Source: JAFDZV01 sp035549015
Lineage (GTDB): Bacteria > Bacteroidota > Ignavibacteria > OLB7
DNA length: 64,000 nt
Reading direction: 5' to 3'
Assembly (NCBI GenBank): GCA_035549015.1
Contig: DASZRW010000057.1
Coordinates: 59,738-123,737 of the forward strand
The position numbers and the translations under genes were made by a program. Below the pieces are notes generated by a model. It had not been told where the DNA came from, made no database searches, and saw nothing but the letters and a program-made list of their open reading frames with translations. Each line of letters opens with the position of its first letter. Within the stretch, counting starts at the first letter, position 1. This document shows positions 43,040 to 51,695 of this stretch, piece by piece.

Positions 43040-43860
43040 CAGTGCCGGCTCCCCTCGCTGTGCTCGCGAAGCCAGCGATGCAGGCCGGCACAGGCGGCGA
43101 TGAACTCTTCGGCACGTTCCAGCGGAAGCTGCGTGGCGGCGTCGGAGAGTGCCTGCGCGGGATCCGGATGCGTCTCGAAGAAGACGCCGTCCACCCCGGT
43201 TGCCACAGCAGCGCGCGCAAGCGGAAGGATGAACTGCGGCTGCCCGCTGGAGACGCCGGCAACGCTTGGAAGCTGCACGGAATGGGTGGCATCGTAGACG
43301 ATGGGAACGCCCGCCTCGCGCATGATCACCAGCGACCGCATGTCCACCACGAGGTTGTGATAGCCGAACGTGGTGCCGCGTTCGCAGAGCATCACACGGC
43401 TGTTCCCGGCGGCCTGCGCCTTCGCCACCGCATGCCGCATATCCTCCGGCGCCACGAACTGCCCCTTCTTGATGGTGACCGCCCTGCCGGTTCGCGCCGC
43501 CGCCTGGATCAGTTCCGTCTGCCGGCAGAGGAACGCCGGGATCTGCAGCACGTCCACGTAGTCCGCCGCCAGCTCCGCATCGGCCTCGGTGTGGATATCG
43601 GTGACGGTGGGCAGACCGTTCGCGGCACCGGCCGCGGCAAGCAGTTCCAGCGCGGTGCGCTCTCCGATCGTCGTGAAGGAGTCGCCGCTGGTGCGGTTGG
43701 CCTTCTTGAACGATCCCTTCAGGATCAACGCAACGCCGTGCCGCGCGGCAATGCCCGCGAGATGTTCGGCAACGGTGTGGATCATCTCCTCCCCTTCAAC
43801 CAGGCAAGGACCGGCGATGAAGAAGATGTCGGAGGCAAGATCGAATGAGCCGATGTGCAT
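43039..43860 (-). CDS. kdsA: 3-deoxy-8-phosphooctulonate synthase (KDO-8-P synthase)
   Basis: 273 residues. It condenses phosphoenolpyruvate with arabinose 5-phosphate. Visible motifs: I-A-G-P-C-L-V-E-G-E, L-K-G-S-F-K-K-A-N-R-T-S, V-T-D-I-H-T, I-P-A-F-L-C-R-Q-T, K-K-G-Q-F and F-E-T-H-P-D-P. The Cys in A-G-P-C suggests a metal-dependent enzyme. ATG at 43860 matches the family start; an upstream ATG at 43902 would not. A TATTCTTGG box ends 5 bp before this ATG, so its mRNA may be leaderless. Confidence 0.96.
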   Translation of the reverse strand: MHIGSFDLASDIFFIAGPCLVEGEEMIHTVAEHLAGIAARHGVALILKGSFKKANRTSGDSFTTIGERTALELLAAAGAANGLPTVTDIHTEADAELAADYVDVLQIPAFLCRQTELIQAAARTGRAVTIKKGQFVAPEDMRHAVAKAQAAGNSRVMLCERGTTFGYHNLVVDMRSLVIMREAGVPIVYDATHSVQLPSVAGVSSGQPQFILPLARAAVATGVDGVFFETHPDPAQALSDAATQLPLERAEEFIAACAGLHRWLREHSEGSRH

Positions 43861-43865
43861 AGGTC

Positions 43866-43874
43866 CCAAGAATA
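43866..43874 (-). promoter_or_regulatory. TATTCTTGG box adjoining the kdsA start
   Basis: The minus strand reads TATTCTTGG, then 5 bp, then ATG. The layout is almost that of the glycosyltransferase at 23585-23600. If it is a -7 element, the transcript would have little or no leader. Confidence 0.35.
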
Positions 43875-43944
43875 CGATAACCGGGCGCGATCGTGCAACC
43901 ACCGTCGAGAGTTGCAGCCGGCAATGCCCTGAGAAGCCGCCAAG

Positions 43945-43983
43945 AAAAACTCCCTGACGGCACGTTCGCCCTCAGGGAGTTTT
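43945..43983 (-). terminator. Intrinsic terminator after the thrombospondin-repeat gene
   Basis: Perfect 12-bp stem AAAACTCCCTGA/TCAGGGAGTTTT (43946-43957 with 43972-43983) with a 14-nt loop. Because the arms end in A and T runs it can work in both directions; the minus-strand gene ending at 44013 is the obvious user, separating it from kdsA. Confidence 0.88.
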
Positions 43984-44012
43984 CGTGAAACGATGCTCTG
44001 CTCAACCGGCGA

Positions 44013-45470
44013 TCAACGGCCGCGCTCGCCGACTGCCGGCACCAGCGGATCGGAGCCGCGGAGCACTTCCTCGCCGTCGCTGATACCGTCATCATCGGTA
44101 TCGGCACGCAGCGGATCGGTGCGGCGTCCCGGCGTGAGAATCTCCTGGCCATCGCTCAGGCCGTCGCCGTCGCTGTCCGGGTTGAGCGGGTTCGTCTTGT
44201 ACGTATTCACCTCCAGACCGTCGCTCAGGCCGTCGCCGTCGCTGTCCGGGTTGAACGGATCGGTGTGGGTGACGTTCAACTCCAGCCCGTCGGGAATGCC
44301 GTCGCCGTCGCTGTCCAGTTCCGGCGTGAAGAGATTCTCCCCCTTCTCGATGAGCTCGTCGCCGAAATGAAGTGAGGGGGCATAGCGAACGCTCAGGAAC
44401 GGAGTGGTGCGGTTGTCGCCGCGCGAGGGGCGATAGAAGATGTGCTCCAGATACTTCAGGCCGACCTCGATATCGAAGTTCCTGAAGTTCCGAAGGATCA
44501 GGCCGCCGTTCACATCCTCGCCGGCAATCTCGAGATGCGCGATGTAGTCATCGAAGCGATACCGGAACACGAGCAGCGGGTTCAGGCCAAGATCGTGCAG
44601 CCCGGAGGTATCGGTCCGCTCGTTGGCGAAGCTGTAGAAGAAGTTCAGGTACTTGGAGATCGGGCCGGAGCCGGCGTACTGCCCGGAGCCCAGGCCGATG
44701 CCGGCACTGAAGCCCTGGCGGGTAACGTAGCGAACCTCACGCTGGTGCTGCGGGATGCCGGGAAGCATCTTCATGCCGCGCACGTAGGAGTTGGTGTCCA
44801 GCGGAGGCGTACGATAATTGCTGGTATCGACCAGACCGCGTCCCGCATAGTTCGTGTCCACCATCGTCTGCATCGTTACCCAGGTCTCGAGGTCGTTCCC
44901 TCGCAGATCCGGATAGGCCTTCTGGAGCACGGCGCGCATTTCGTTGCTGTCCAGCTTGCTGCCGAACCAGTATCCCACCACGATGCTGAAGGAGTTCTTC
45001 GGGGTGTAGATGCTGTTGTCCGCCTGCAGCAGCTTGAGCGGATTGAAGTCACGATCGGCCGAGAAGATGCCTTCCCAGCCCACCGATGCGCTCCAGCGGG
45101 AGGAGTCCGTACCGAAACCGGTTTCGCCGATTTTCGGATTCCAGAACAGATAGGGAGAAAGGGAACCGGCGCGTGAATACGTGAGGCCGAGACGAATCTG
45201 CCACAGATCCACCGATACCTTCAAACGGCCATCGAATGAGGAATCGAATGCGACGTTGTGGTCCGCCTCAACGGGATCGAGCTGGCTGCGGAGCGGGCCG
45301 GTTACCGAGCCGCCCACCATGATACGCCAGTCGTGATATTGTTCGAAGACGTGACGCAACTCGAAGACCTGTGCCCTTGCAGAAGGGGCGCAGCCAACGA
45401 GCACCGCAACAACCGTTGCCACGGCAACGGCAGTGCTGTGCGTCCGTTTGCACATACGTACAAGGCTCAT
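44013..45470 (-). CDS. Outer-membrane protein with thrombospondin type 3 calcium repeats
   Basis: 485 residues from ATG 45470, chosen because it leads directly into the signal peptide ending A-R-A-Q. The body (to about residue 375) alternates as a beta-barrel or beta-rich surface domain. The tail has four D-x-D-x-D-G calcium loops, three reading D-S-D-G-D-G-I/L-x-D-G and one D-T-D-D-D-G-I-S-D-G. In many relatives such repeats connect to an OmpA peptidoglycan-binding domain, but here the protein ends right after them. The role is unknown; calcium-stabilised surface display is an inference. Confidence 0.8.
   Translation of the reverse strand: MSLVRMCKRTHSTAVAVATVVAVLVGCAPSARAQVFELRHVFEQYHDWRIMVGGSVTGPLRSQLDPVEADHNVAFDSSFDGRLKVSVDLWQIRLGLTYSRAGSLSPYLFWNPKIGETGFGTDSSRWSASVGWEGIFSADRDFNPLKLLQADNSIYTPKNSFSIVVGYWFGSKLDSNEMRAVLQKAYPDLRGNDLETWVTMQTMVDTNYAGRGLVDTSNYRTPPLDTNSYVRGMKMLPGIPQHQREVRYVTRQGFSAGIGLGSGQYAGSGPISKYLNFFYSFANERTDTSGLHDLGLNPLLVFRYRFDDYIAHLEIAGEDVNGGLILRNFRNFDIEVGLKYLEHIFYRPSRGDNRTTPFLSVRYAPSLHFGDELIEKGENLFTPELDSDGDGIPDGLELNVTHTDPFNPDSDGDGLSDGLEVNTYKTNPLNPDSDGDGLSDGQEILTPGRRTDPLRADTDDDGISDGEEVLRGSDPLVPAVGERGR
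44155..44330 (-). repeat. DNA repeats encoding the calcium loops
   Basis: Two near-identical stretches of about 40 bp around GCCGTCGCCGTCGCTGTCC (plus-strand reading, about 44161-44180 and 44230-44248) plus a diverged third (about 44298-44317) encode successive thrombospondin loops. Period about 69 bp, or 23 codons. Confidence 0.75.
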
Positions 45471-45796
45471 GCGAAATCCACCATGCATACGGGAAAGTGC
45501 AATGCCGATGTACCCCAAGCATCATCGGCATCAGCGGCGCATCGTGTGTCCTCGATACTCCGCGGTACGTTCCGGCAGTAACCGGATGCGATTTGAAAGG
45601 TGCCTCCGCCGGGAACGGGCTGCAGCATCGGCCGCAGGCCGCGCAGCGCTTCGTGGACGGAAACCCCGGGAGACGGCACTCGCGCGCAACTCCGGTTCGA
45701 ACGCCCCCCAATGAACGTTCGCTCCAGCCGCGCGGCCGTCGATATCGTGATGTGTGAACGTGACGAAACCGGATTCGCCTCGGCTCGACGTGGTAT
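45471..45796. other. Gene-free spacer
   Basis: Lies between the Smg-like gene and the thrombospondin-repeat gene. Small ORFs in both directions show no domain. No hairpin or promoter stands out. Confidence 0.4.
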
Positions 45797-46246
45797 TCAG
45801 TGGACCGTGTCGTGCGAGTTCAACATCAACCTGCTCCCACCGAAACTGACATCTCCCGATTCGGCGAGCAGCGAACTGACAAGCTCTTTCACCTCCGGCA
45901 CGCCCAGCGCCTGATAGCCGCCGTGTTGCGCGCGATTGATGATCATCTCGAACTCCCCCTCGTTGAGAAGGCCGATCTGCATCATCAGCAGCAGGTATCC
46001 ATAAGCTTCGGTACGGAACAGCATGCGCTCCGTCTCGTGCAATATGCGAAAGGACCTCGGTGACCTGGTGGCGTCTGCCTCTGTGCCGAAGACCGCACGG
46101 TCGGCAATCCAACTGAACGCCATCCCGATTTCAGCATCGGTGTATCCATTGGAGGCCAGACCCTTCACGTCTATCGACTCGATTGGAATATCCTTGCGGA
46201 TTTGGTTGATGAGGTAAAGGATGATCTCGATAATCCTCTCATTCAT
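45797..46246 (-). CDS. DUF494/Smg-like protein
   Basis: 149 residues. The start M-N-E-R-I-I-E-I-I-L-Y-L, the N-G-Y-T-D-A-E-I-G-M-A-F-S-W-I helix and the later E-A-Y-G-Y-L-L-L-M-M and A-L-G-V-P-E-V-K-E-L-V match the Smg family, whose function is not settled (genes near smf/topA in proteobacteria). ATG at 46258 would add four residues; 46246 fits the family start better. A TATCTTCG box lies at 46367-46374. Confidence 0.75.
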   Translation of the reverse strand: MNERIIEIILYLINQIRKDIPIESIDVKGLASNGYTDAEIGMAFSWIADRAVFGTEADATRSPRSFRILHETERMLFRTEAYGYLLLMMQIGLLNEGEFEMIINRAQHGGYQALGVPEVKELVSSLLAESGDVSFGGSRLMLNSHDTVH

Positions 46247-46366
46247 TAGTTCGCCCATGAATAGGCCCTGTCATGCAGGACCGTGACCAGGTCATCCTCC
46301 CTACTCCTCGTCGAAAACGAGGCCGTTCGATGGACATCGCCGACGTGAGGGCATCATCAGCCGGTG

Positions 46367-46374
46367 CGAAGATA
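46367..46374 (-). promoter_or_regulatory. TATCTTCG promoter-like box
   Basis: Minus-strand TATCTTCG about 120 bp upstream of the Smg-like gene, the same 8-mer as at 4540-4547. It is within the 175-bp gap to ybeY. Confidence 0.35.
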
Positions 46375-46421
46375 GGGTGAAGATGTCATTCAGTCAACGT
46401 AAAGGGATGCGGCCCCGAACT

Positions 46422-46847
46422 TTAATCATCAGATGAAATCACGCTCAGATAGCGGTCCTCGAGGCTCCTCATGGCCGCCCGCTCCGCCTCGGTGGCATCG
46501 TCGTGGCCGGCGAGATGGAGCGTGCCGTGGATCGCAAGGCGCCGCACCTCCTCGTACAGCCCTACGCCGAATTCGGCCGCCTGCTCCCGGGCGCGATCCA
46601 CGCTGATGTAGATTTCCCCCTCCAACGGATCGTTTTCCAGGGGAAACGTGATCACATCGGTGTAGTAGTCGTGCCCCAGATGCTCGCGGTTCATGCCGAG
46701 GAGTTCCTCGTCGCTCACCAGAATCACGCGCACCTCCCCCCGCCCGATCTTCTCACCGCGCAGCGTGGCGGCCACGCCGGCGGCGATCGGCGCACGGCGC
46801 AGGCGCGTGTTCGGATGCGCGTTGATAATCGTAATTGTATGCTTCAT
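46422..46847 (-). CDS. ybeY: Endoribonuclease YbeY (rRNA maturation)
   Basis: 141 residues. It processes 16S rRNA and acts in ribosome quality control. The zinc site reads H-G-T-L-H-L-A-G-H-D-D. Two histidines are conserved, but the third ligand position, His in the E. coli motif HGxLHLxGxDH, is Asp here, a variant usual in Bacteroidota. D-Y-Y-T-D-V-I-T-F-P is the other family motif. It lies alone on the minus strand between an unrecognised gene and the Smg-like gene. Confidence 0.92.
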   Translation of the reverse strand: MKHTITIINAHPNTRLRRAPIAAGVAATLRGEKIGRGEVRVILVSDEELLGMNREHLGHDYYTDVITFPLENDPLEGEIYISVDRAREQAAEFGVGLYEEVRRLAIHGTLHLAGHDDATEAERAAMRSLEDRYLSVISSDD

Positions 46848-47004
46848 GCAGGATCGAGCGCGGACAGAGAACGCCGAAGCCGCACGGCCGGCCGGGCCGT
46901 CGGCAATCGCTTCCAGCGATGCGTTACTGCAATGAGAGATTCGGGAACCGCAGGCGTTGCACTCCGGGAGGGGCCGGGAAGCCGTTCACCGAAGCCGCAA
47001 CGAA

Positions 47005-47415
47005 TCAGGAAGGGATGTTCTCGGCAAGTGCAAGCTGCATTGCCGCCAGCAGAAGCGCCGGTTCGAGAGAGCTGAAGTCCGAGGCAAGCGTGGCACGATT
47101 CACATTCGCGAAGAGCGAGCACGTACCGGATGCACCAACAACGAGCCCCGAGATACGTTCCCCTTCCTCGGCAACGAAGATCACTTCATCCGGCTCTACC
47201 GGAACGAAGCGGGCAACATCGTGCAATTCGAAGTAGCCATGAACGGTATGTGCGGAGAGCACCAGCGACCCGGCGCCGACGGGCGTAAGCGTGAGAACGA
47301 TCGATGACGCGCCCGCGCCTCCGCCGATCGAGAGAATCGTCTCGGCGCCGTTCGACTCACGACGCGCGCCCAGGATGCCGGCGATGGCATCGATGACATC
47401 AGGAGTAAGCTTCAC
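47005..47415 (-). CDS. Hypothetical protein, about 136 residues
   Basis: No recognised family. The sequence has alternating hydrophobic strands (T-I-L-S-I, S-I-V-L-T-L-T, S-L-V-L-S-A-H-T-V, D-E-V-I-F-V-A-E-E-G) then a C-terminal helix rich in Leu and Ala (A-L-L-L-A-A-M-Q-L-A-L-A). It has no signal peptide or membrane span, so it is likely cytoplasmic. Codon use is like its neighbours. It sits 157 bp upstream of ybeY on the same strand. Confidence 0.6.
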   Translation of the reverse strand: MKLTPDVIDAIAGILGARRESNGAETILSIGGGAGASSIVLTLTPVGAGSLVLSAHTVHGYFELHDVARFVPVEPDEVIFVAEEGERISGLVVGASGTCSLFANVNRATLASDFSSLEPALLLAAMQLALAENIPS

Positions 47416-47722
47416 TGCTCCAGCATTTGAGGGCTATGAATGCGAACCGGGTGAGGATTTCCCGTCCGCGAGTGAATGCACGTACCGTTCGATACGCGAG
47501 GAATATAGCCAAGGTGCCGCCCTCCGCAAAATCGCCGGAGCGGCCGGCTCCCCGCCGGACAGGGCCGCAGAGTGCCGCACACCGTTCCGGGCAACCGAAC
47601 CGAGGCAACCCGGAGCGGGGTTCGGCACCCGTAGATGCAGGCCTCGCCGCCGCCGCGAGCACTCCGGCCGGACCGTCAGGAGAGCCCACGCGGCTCAACT
47701 GCACGTGCTGCATACGGGCGGC
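47416..47722. other. Gene-free spacer
   Basis: About 300 bp between the hypothetical protein and the carbon-nitrogen hydrolase. Overlapping ORFs on both strands look like noise. I see no hairpin or promoter. Confidence 0.4.
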
Positions 47723-48523
47723 TCAGCATGCGTACATGTCGGGCCGCCGATCGGCGAAGAGATCGTTGAAGGCATTGAATGCCTTCCCGCGCGTTGCAGC
47801 GGGATCGGCTTCGGCAACGATTGCCCGCGCCTCCTCCGCACCGGCGATGGAGAGAATCGCACCGTTCATCCCGACGATCCGGCTCTCGCCGGTGAAGCGA
47901 AGGGTCTCTCCGTTGCTCGTCTCCTCCCCCGGGCGGTTGGCGGTAACCACGATCACCTTGTTCTCGATGGCACGCATCGCCATCGCAGGGCCCCAGAGTG
48001 CAGCCGCGGCAACCAGGTTCGAGGGGTGCGCGATCACATCCGCGCCGCGCAGCGCAAGCGTGCGCGAGGATTCGGGGAATCGCCAGTCGTAGCAGATCAT
48101 CGTGCCGACGCGATACCCGGCCCACTCCACCACGAAGAAGCCGCTGTCTCCGGGCTCGAATACCAGATGCTCCTTGTAGAACAGATGCGTCTTGCGATAG
48201 ACGCGGGCGCTTCCATCGGGAAGCGCGATCAGCGCCGCATTGAACAGGCGGTCGCGCGCGTCACGTTCGGCGAAGCCGCCCACAACAACGGTCTGATGCT
48301 CCGCAGCATAACCGCGCATCCAGGAACAGAACGGGCCGCGCTCCGGATCCTCCGCAAGCGGCAGCAGTTCCTCCCGGTCGGTGAAGAAATAGCCGGTGTT
48401 CGCCAGTTCCGGCAGGACGAGAAGGTCAGCGCGAACGGTGCGCGCCAACGCATCGATCGTTGCAATGTTGTTCTCGACGCCGGCACGAACCGGCGAGTAC
48501 TGAATCGCCGCCAGTGTAGTCAT
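47723..48523 (-). CDS. Carbon-nitrogen hydrolase (nitrilase superfamily)
   Basis: 266 residues. The catalytic triad is visible: Glu in L-V-L-P-E-L-A-N-T-G-Y, Lys in V-Y-R-K-T-H-L-F, and Cys in G-T-M-I-C-Y-D-W-R-F-P-E. These enzymes hydrolyse amides or related bonds; omega-amidase or an amidase of a nitrogen pathway is possible, but the substrate cannot be read. ATG at 48523 (M-T-T-L-A-A-I-Q) is the standard start, whereas a longer frame to 48700 is non-coding. It is divergent from the M23 peptidase gene. Confidence 0.9.
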   Translation of the reverse strand: MTTLAAIQYSPVRAGVENNIATIDALARTVRADLLVLPELANTGYFFTDREELLPLAEDPERGPFCSWMRGYAAEHQTVVVGGFAERDARDRLFNAALIALPDGSARVYRKTHLFYKEHLVFEPGDSGFFVVEWAGYRVGTMICYDWRFPESSRTLALRGADVIAHPSNLVAAAALWGPAMAMRAIENKVIVVTANRPGEETSNGETLRFTGESRIVGMNGAILSIAGAEEARAIVAEADPAATRGKAFNAFNDLFADRRPDMYAC

Positions 48524-48971
48524 GTGCGATAACGCTGATCGTTGCTCACGCTGAAACGCGGCAGGACGTGCCGCATTCACCCAATCCGCAAGGTAGCCCT
48601 TCGGCGGGCAATCACAGCACGATCGCTGCAGGACGAAACGCCAGGGCGAAACGCCTGCAGGCCGGGCGCCGCTGTTCATATCGGAACACGATACATCCAT
48701 GCATCCATCTCAACCGATGCTTCGACACAGCATCGATTTCCTCATGCATCACTGGGCAGAGTGCGCCCAACGTTCGGCAATTACAAAAATTTCATCGCTT
48801 CGTTTATGGAGACCGGTACCGGACGGGCGTAGATTGCGCCCCCTTCGTTGAGCACCCCTGCCCATGCGGCACCAATTATCGCAGGGCACAGGCGGCTCCC
48901 CGGCCGCCGAGTATGGCAAGGTCACGCAACACGGCCTTCGCCAGGTTCAACCCCAGATGTACCGAGACTCG
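48524..48971. other. Divergent promoter region
   Basis: About 450 bp with two inverted repeats: CTGCAGG/CCTGCAG around 48620-48660 and GCGGCAGGACGTGCCGC near 48557. An AT-rich patch with TAGATTG at 48830-48836 is a possible -7 element for the M23 gene. No ORF is convincing. Confidence 0.35.
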
Positions 48972-49889
48972 ATGAAACGATCCGTTCTCAGATACACCGT
49001 GGCCGCGCTGTTGTCGATTGTGACGGCCGTGGTCCTCTTCCACACGCTGGGCCGCACGCCCGCACGTGCAAGCTCCCCGGCCGTGCTGCCGCTCCCTCCT
49101 CTCGCAGTCATTGCGGACTCGCTCCGCAGCGTCAGCTCCGCTCTCGACAGCCGCATCCGTCTTCTCCGTCATGAAGATGCATCGCTCGGCGCCCGCATCA
49201 CCATGCCCGTTCTCAGCTCCACCCTGAGCGCCAATGCCCGGCTCTTCGTGGAACCGAACGGCAACGAGCTGCCGGTAACGCCGCGCAGCGATGCGTTCGA
49301 GCTGAACAATCGGATCGAGCGGCAGCAGAGCTACATCGACGCGCTCAACGCCGCCATCGAACGGCATCGCGAGATGCTGAACGCGCTCCCGACGCTCACG
49401 CCCTGCAACGGCGTCTTCACATCCGGCTTCGGCATGCGCGTGCATCCGATCAGCGGCGTGGAGAAGATGCATACCGGTGTGGATATCGCCGCACCGCGCG
49501 GCCGCCCGATTCACGCCTCCGGCGACGGCGTGGTCTCGTTCGCCGGCGTGCGCCACGGCTACGGCAATGTTGTGGAGATCGATCACGGCTACGGCTATCA
49601 CACGCTGTACGGCCACGCCTCCGCGCTGCTGGTGAACGTTGGCGACACCGTGCACCGCGGTGACCCCATCGCACTGGTCGGCTCCACCGGCGCCTCCACC
49701 GGTCCCCATTGCCACTACGAGGTGATAGTGGATGACACCCAGGTGGATCCCGCACCGTTCCTTCTCGTCTCGCCTGTCGCGGATCCCGAAGCCCCGGCTG
49801 CTCAGCGGGCGGCCCCGGCCGCCGGGAAAGAGGGGCATGCACACGGCAGGGGAAGGTCTCACGGCGGCCGGCATCATCACCGGCATTGA
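48972..49889 (+). CDS. M23 family peptidoglycan metallopeptidase with His-rich tail
   Basis: 305 residues. ATG at 48972 starts a signal-anchor (M-K-R-S-V-L-R-Y-T-V then a hydrophobic core); a longer frame to 48864 is unlikely. Residues about 30-150 contain helical, possibly coiled-coil sequence. The LytM domain has G-F-G-M-R-V-H-P-I-S-G, H-T-G-V-D (zinc ligands H and D) and H-C-H-Y-E-V. It probably cuts cell-wall cross-bridges or activates amidases. The last 20 or so residues are His/Gly/Arg-rich (H-A-H-G-R-G-R-S-H-G-G-R-H-H-H-R-H), possibly metal-binding. Confidence 0.92.
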   Translation: MKRSVLRYTVAALLSIVTAVVLFHTLGRTPARASSPAVLPLPPLAVIADSLRSVSSALDSRIRLLRHEDASLGARITMPVLSSTLSANARLFVEPNGNELPVTPRSDAFELNNRIERQQSYIDALNAAIERHREMLNALPTLTPCNGVFTSGFGMRVHPISGVEKMHTGVDIAAPRGRPIHASGDGVVSFAGVRHGYGNVVEIDHGYGYHTLYGHASALLVNVGDTVHRGDPIALVGSTGASTGPHCHYEVIVDDTQVDPAPFLLVSPVADPEAPAAQRAAPAAGKEGHAHGRGRSHGGRHHHRH

Positions 49890-49959
49890 GCCGCGCCGCG
49901 GCTTCGGGTGATGCATCGCCCGCGCGCGCGCCGCACTTGCAAACGTTTACGCACGCGAA

Positions 49960-49989
49960 GTCCCCGCTGGATCTGCATCCGGCGGGGAC
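49960..49989 (+). terminator. Hairpin after the M23 gene
   Basis: GTCCCCGC (49960-49967) pairs with GCGGGGAC (49982-49989) with a 14-nt loop; it is 70 bp downstream of the stop. No U-tract; the sequence after it is GCGTCGTTT. Confidence 0.45.
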
Positions 49990-50038
49990 GCGTCGTTTCA
50001 TGGCATGCGGCCCCGCCCCTCCACCGCTCCGAATGCCT

Positions 50039-50047
50039 ATATTGTGG
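50039..50047 (+). promoter_or_regulatory. ATATTGTGG element upstream of purH
   Basis: Same 9-mer as upstream of gmhA (10016-10024), 77 bp before the purH start. A weak promoter-like candidate. Confidence 0.25.
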
Positions 50048-50123
50048 CGCTACGGCGGGAGCGGCCCGCACGGCGTCCGCAGCCCGCATCATCCAATCCT
50101 CTCCTTCCTCTCGACAGCAGACA

Positions 50124-51695
50124 ATGCAGAAGATTGCCCGCGCACTCCTGAGTGTTTATGACAAGACCGGTATCGTTGAATGTGCCCGCGAGCTGGCGGC
50201 GAACGGCGTGGAGCTGATCTCCACCGGCGGCACAGCGCGCGCGCTGCGTGAGGCCGGACTTGCCGTGGTGGATGTAAGCGAAGTGACCGGCTCGCCGGAG
50301 ATGATGGAGGGGCGCGTGAAGACGCTGCATCCGAAGATCCATGGCGGGCTGCTTGCGCTGCTGGACAATCCGGAACATGTTGCAGCGATGCGGGAGCATG
50401 GAATCGAATCGATCGATCTCGCGGTGATCAATCTCTACCCATTCGAATCCACGATGCGGAGCGAAGGGGCCACGCACGAGGAGATCGTGGAGCAGATCGA
50501 TATCGGCGGCCCGGCAATGGTGCGCGCCGCCGCGAAGAACTACCGCTTCACCGCCGTCCTCACCAGCCCGCAACAGTATGAGGGCGTGCTCGCCGAACTG
50601 CGCTCCAACGGCATGACGCTTGGCGACGCCTCGCGCCTGAGCCTGGCAGCGGCGGCGTTCGCGCATACGGCCGCCTACGATCGCGTGGTGGCGGACTACT
50701 TCGCGGCAACGCTGGCTGCAGCCGGAGAGAGCGCCGAGAGCCATCCGGCCTCCCCCTTCGGCGCGAAGCTTTCGATCGGTCTGCCGCTGGATCAGGCGCT
50801 GCGCTACGGCGAGAACCCGCATCAGCAGGCGGCGCTCTACGGCAGCTTCACCGGCATCTTCCGGCAGATTCATGGCAAGGAGCTGAGCTACAACAACATC
50901 GTGGATATCGACGCCGCCGCGAAGCTTGTTCTGGAGTTCGAGGAACCGACAGTGGTGATCATCAAGCACACCAACCCGTGCGGTGTCGGGAGTGCCGCGA
51001 CGCTGGCCGAAGCCTGGCACAAGGCGTTCGCTACGGATGCGAAATCCCCGTACGGCGGGATCGTGGCGGTGAACCGCCCGCTGGATCCCGAGACGGCCGG
51101 CATCATCAACGAGATCTTCACGGAGGTGGTGATTGCGCCGTCGTTTCCGGAGGAGACGCTGGAGCTGCTCCGCCGCAAGCGCGACCGGCGGCTGATCGTT
51201 GCGGACTACGAGGCGCTGCGCGCATCGTTCGGCACGGAGGTAAAGTCCGTCGCCGGCGGCGTGCTGGCGCAGACCTCGGACGCCCCCCTCTTCGACGAAG
51301 GCAATCTGCATGTTGCCACGAAGCGCAAACCGACGGAGCAGGAAATGCGCGCGCTGATGTTCGCATGGCGCGTGGCGAAGCATGTGAAGTCCAACGCCAT
51401 CGTGTATGCGTTGGAGGACCGAACGCTCGGCATCGGTGCAGGACAGATGTCGCGGGTGGACTCCGCCATCACCGCTGCACGGAAGGCCGCGCTGGCCGGA
51501 CTGGATCTCGCGGGCTGCGCCGTTGCGTCGGACGCGTTCTTTCCCTTTGCCGACGGCCTGCTGGAGGCCGTGGAGGCCGGCGCAACGCTGGTGATCCAGC
51601 CGGGAGGTTCCATTCGCGATCAGGATGTGATCGATGCGGCCGATGCGAACAACATCGCGATGGTCATGACCGGCATGCGCCACTTCCGGCACTGA
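50124..51695 (+). CDS. purH: Bifunctional AICAR transformylase / IMP cyclohydrolase
   Basis: 523 residues, normal length. It catalyses the last two steps to IMP. The N-terminal MGS-like cyclohydrolase domain has L-L-S-V-Y-D-K-T-G, S-T-G-G-T-A and G-R-V-K-T-L-H-P-K-I-H-G-G. The transformylase part has R-Y-G-E-N-P-H-Q-Q-A and the catalytic K-H-T-N-P-C-G. The ATG at 50124 is the conserved start; a frame running to 49908 is spurious. It is a lone gene here. Confidence 0.97.
   Translation: MQKIARALLSVYDKTGIVECARELAANGVELISTGGTARALREAGLAVVDVSEVTGSPEMMEGRVKTLHPKIHGGLLALLDNPEHVAAMREHGIESIDLAVINLYPFESTMRSEGATHEEIVEQIDIGGPAMVRAAAKNYRFTAVLTSPQQYEGVLAELRSNGMTLGDASRLSLAAAAFAHTAAYDRVVADYFAATLAAAGESAESHPASPFGAKLSIGLPLDQALRYGENPHQQAALYGSFTGIFRQIHGKELSYNNIVDIDAAAKLVLEFEEPTVVIIKHTNPCGVGSAATLAEAWHKAFATDAKSPYGGIVAVNRPLDPETAGIINEIFTEVVIAPSFPEETLELLRRKRDRRLIVADYEALRASFGTEVKSVAGGVLAQTSDAPLFDEGNLHVATKRKPTEQEMRALMFAWRVAKHVKSNAIVYALEDRTLGIGAGQMSRVDSAITAARKAALAGLDLAGCAVASDAFFPFADGLLEAVEAGATLVIQPGGSIRDQDVIDAADANNIAMVMTGMRHFRH

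Noticed and set aside
44155..44330. Regular repeats that could suggest a CRISPR array
   Set aside because: They are in-frame calcium-loop repeats within a coding gene, with no unique spacers.
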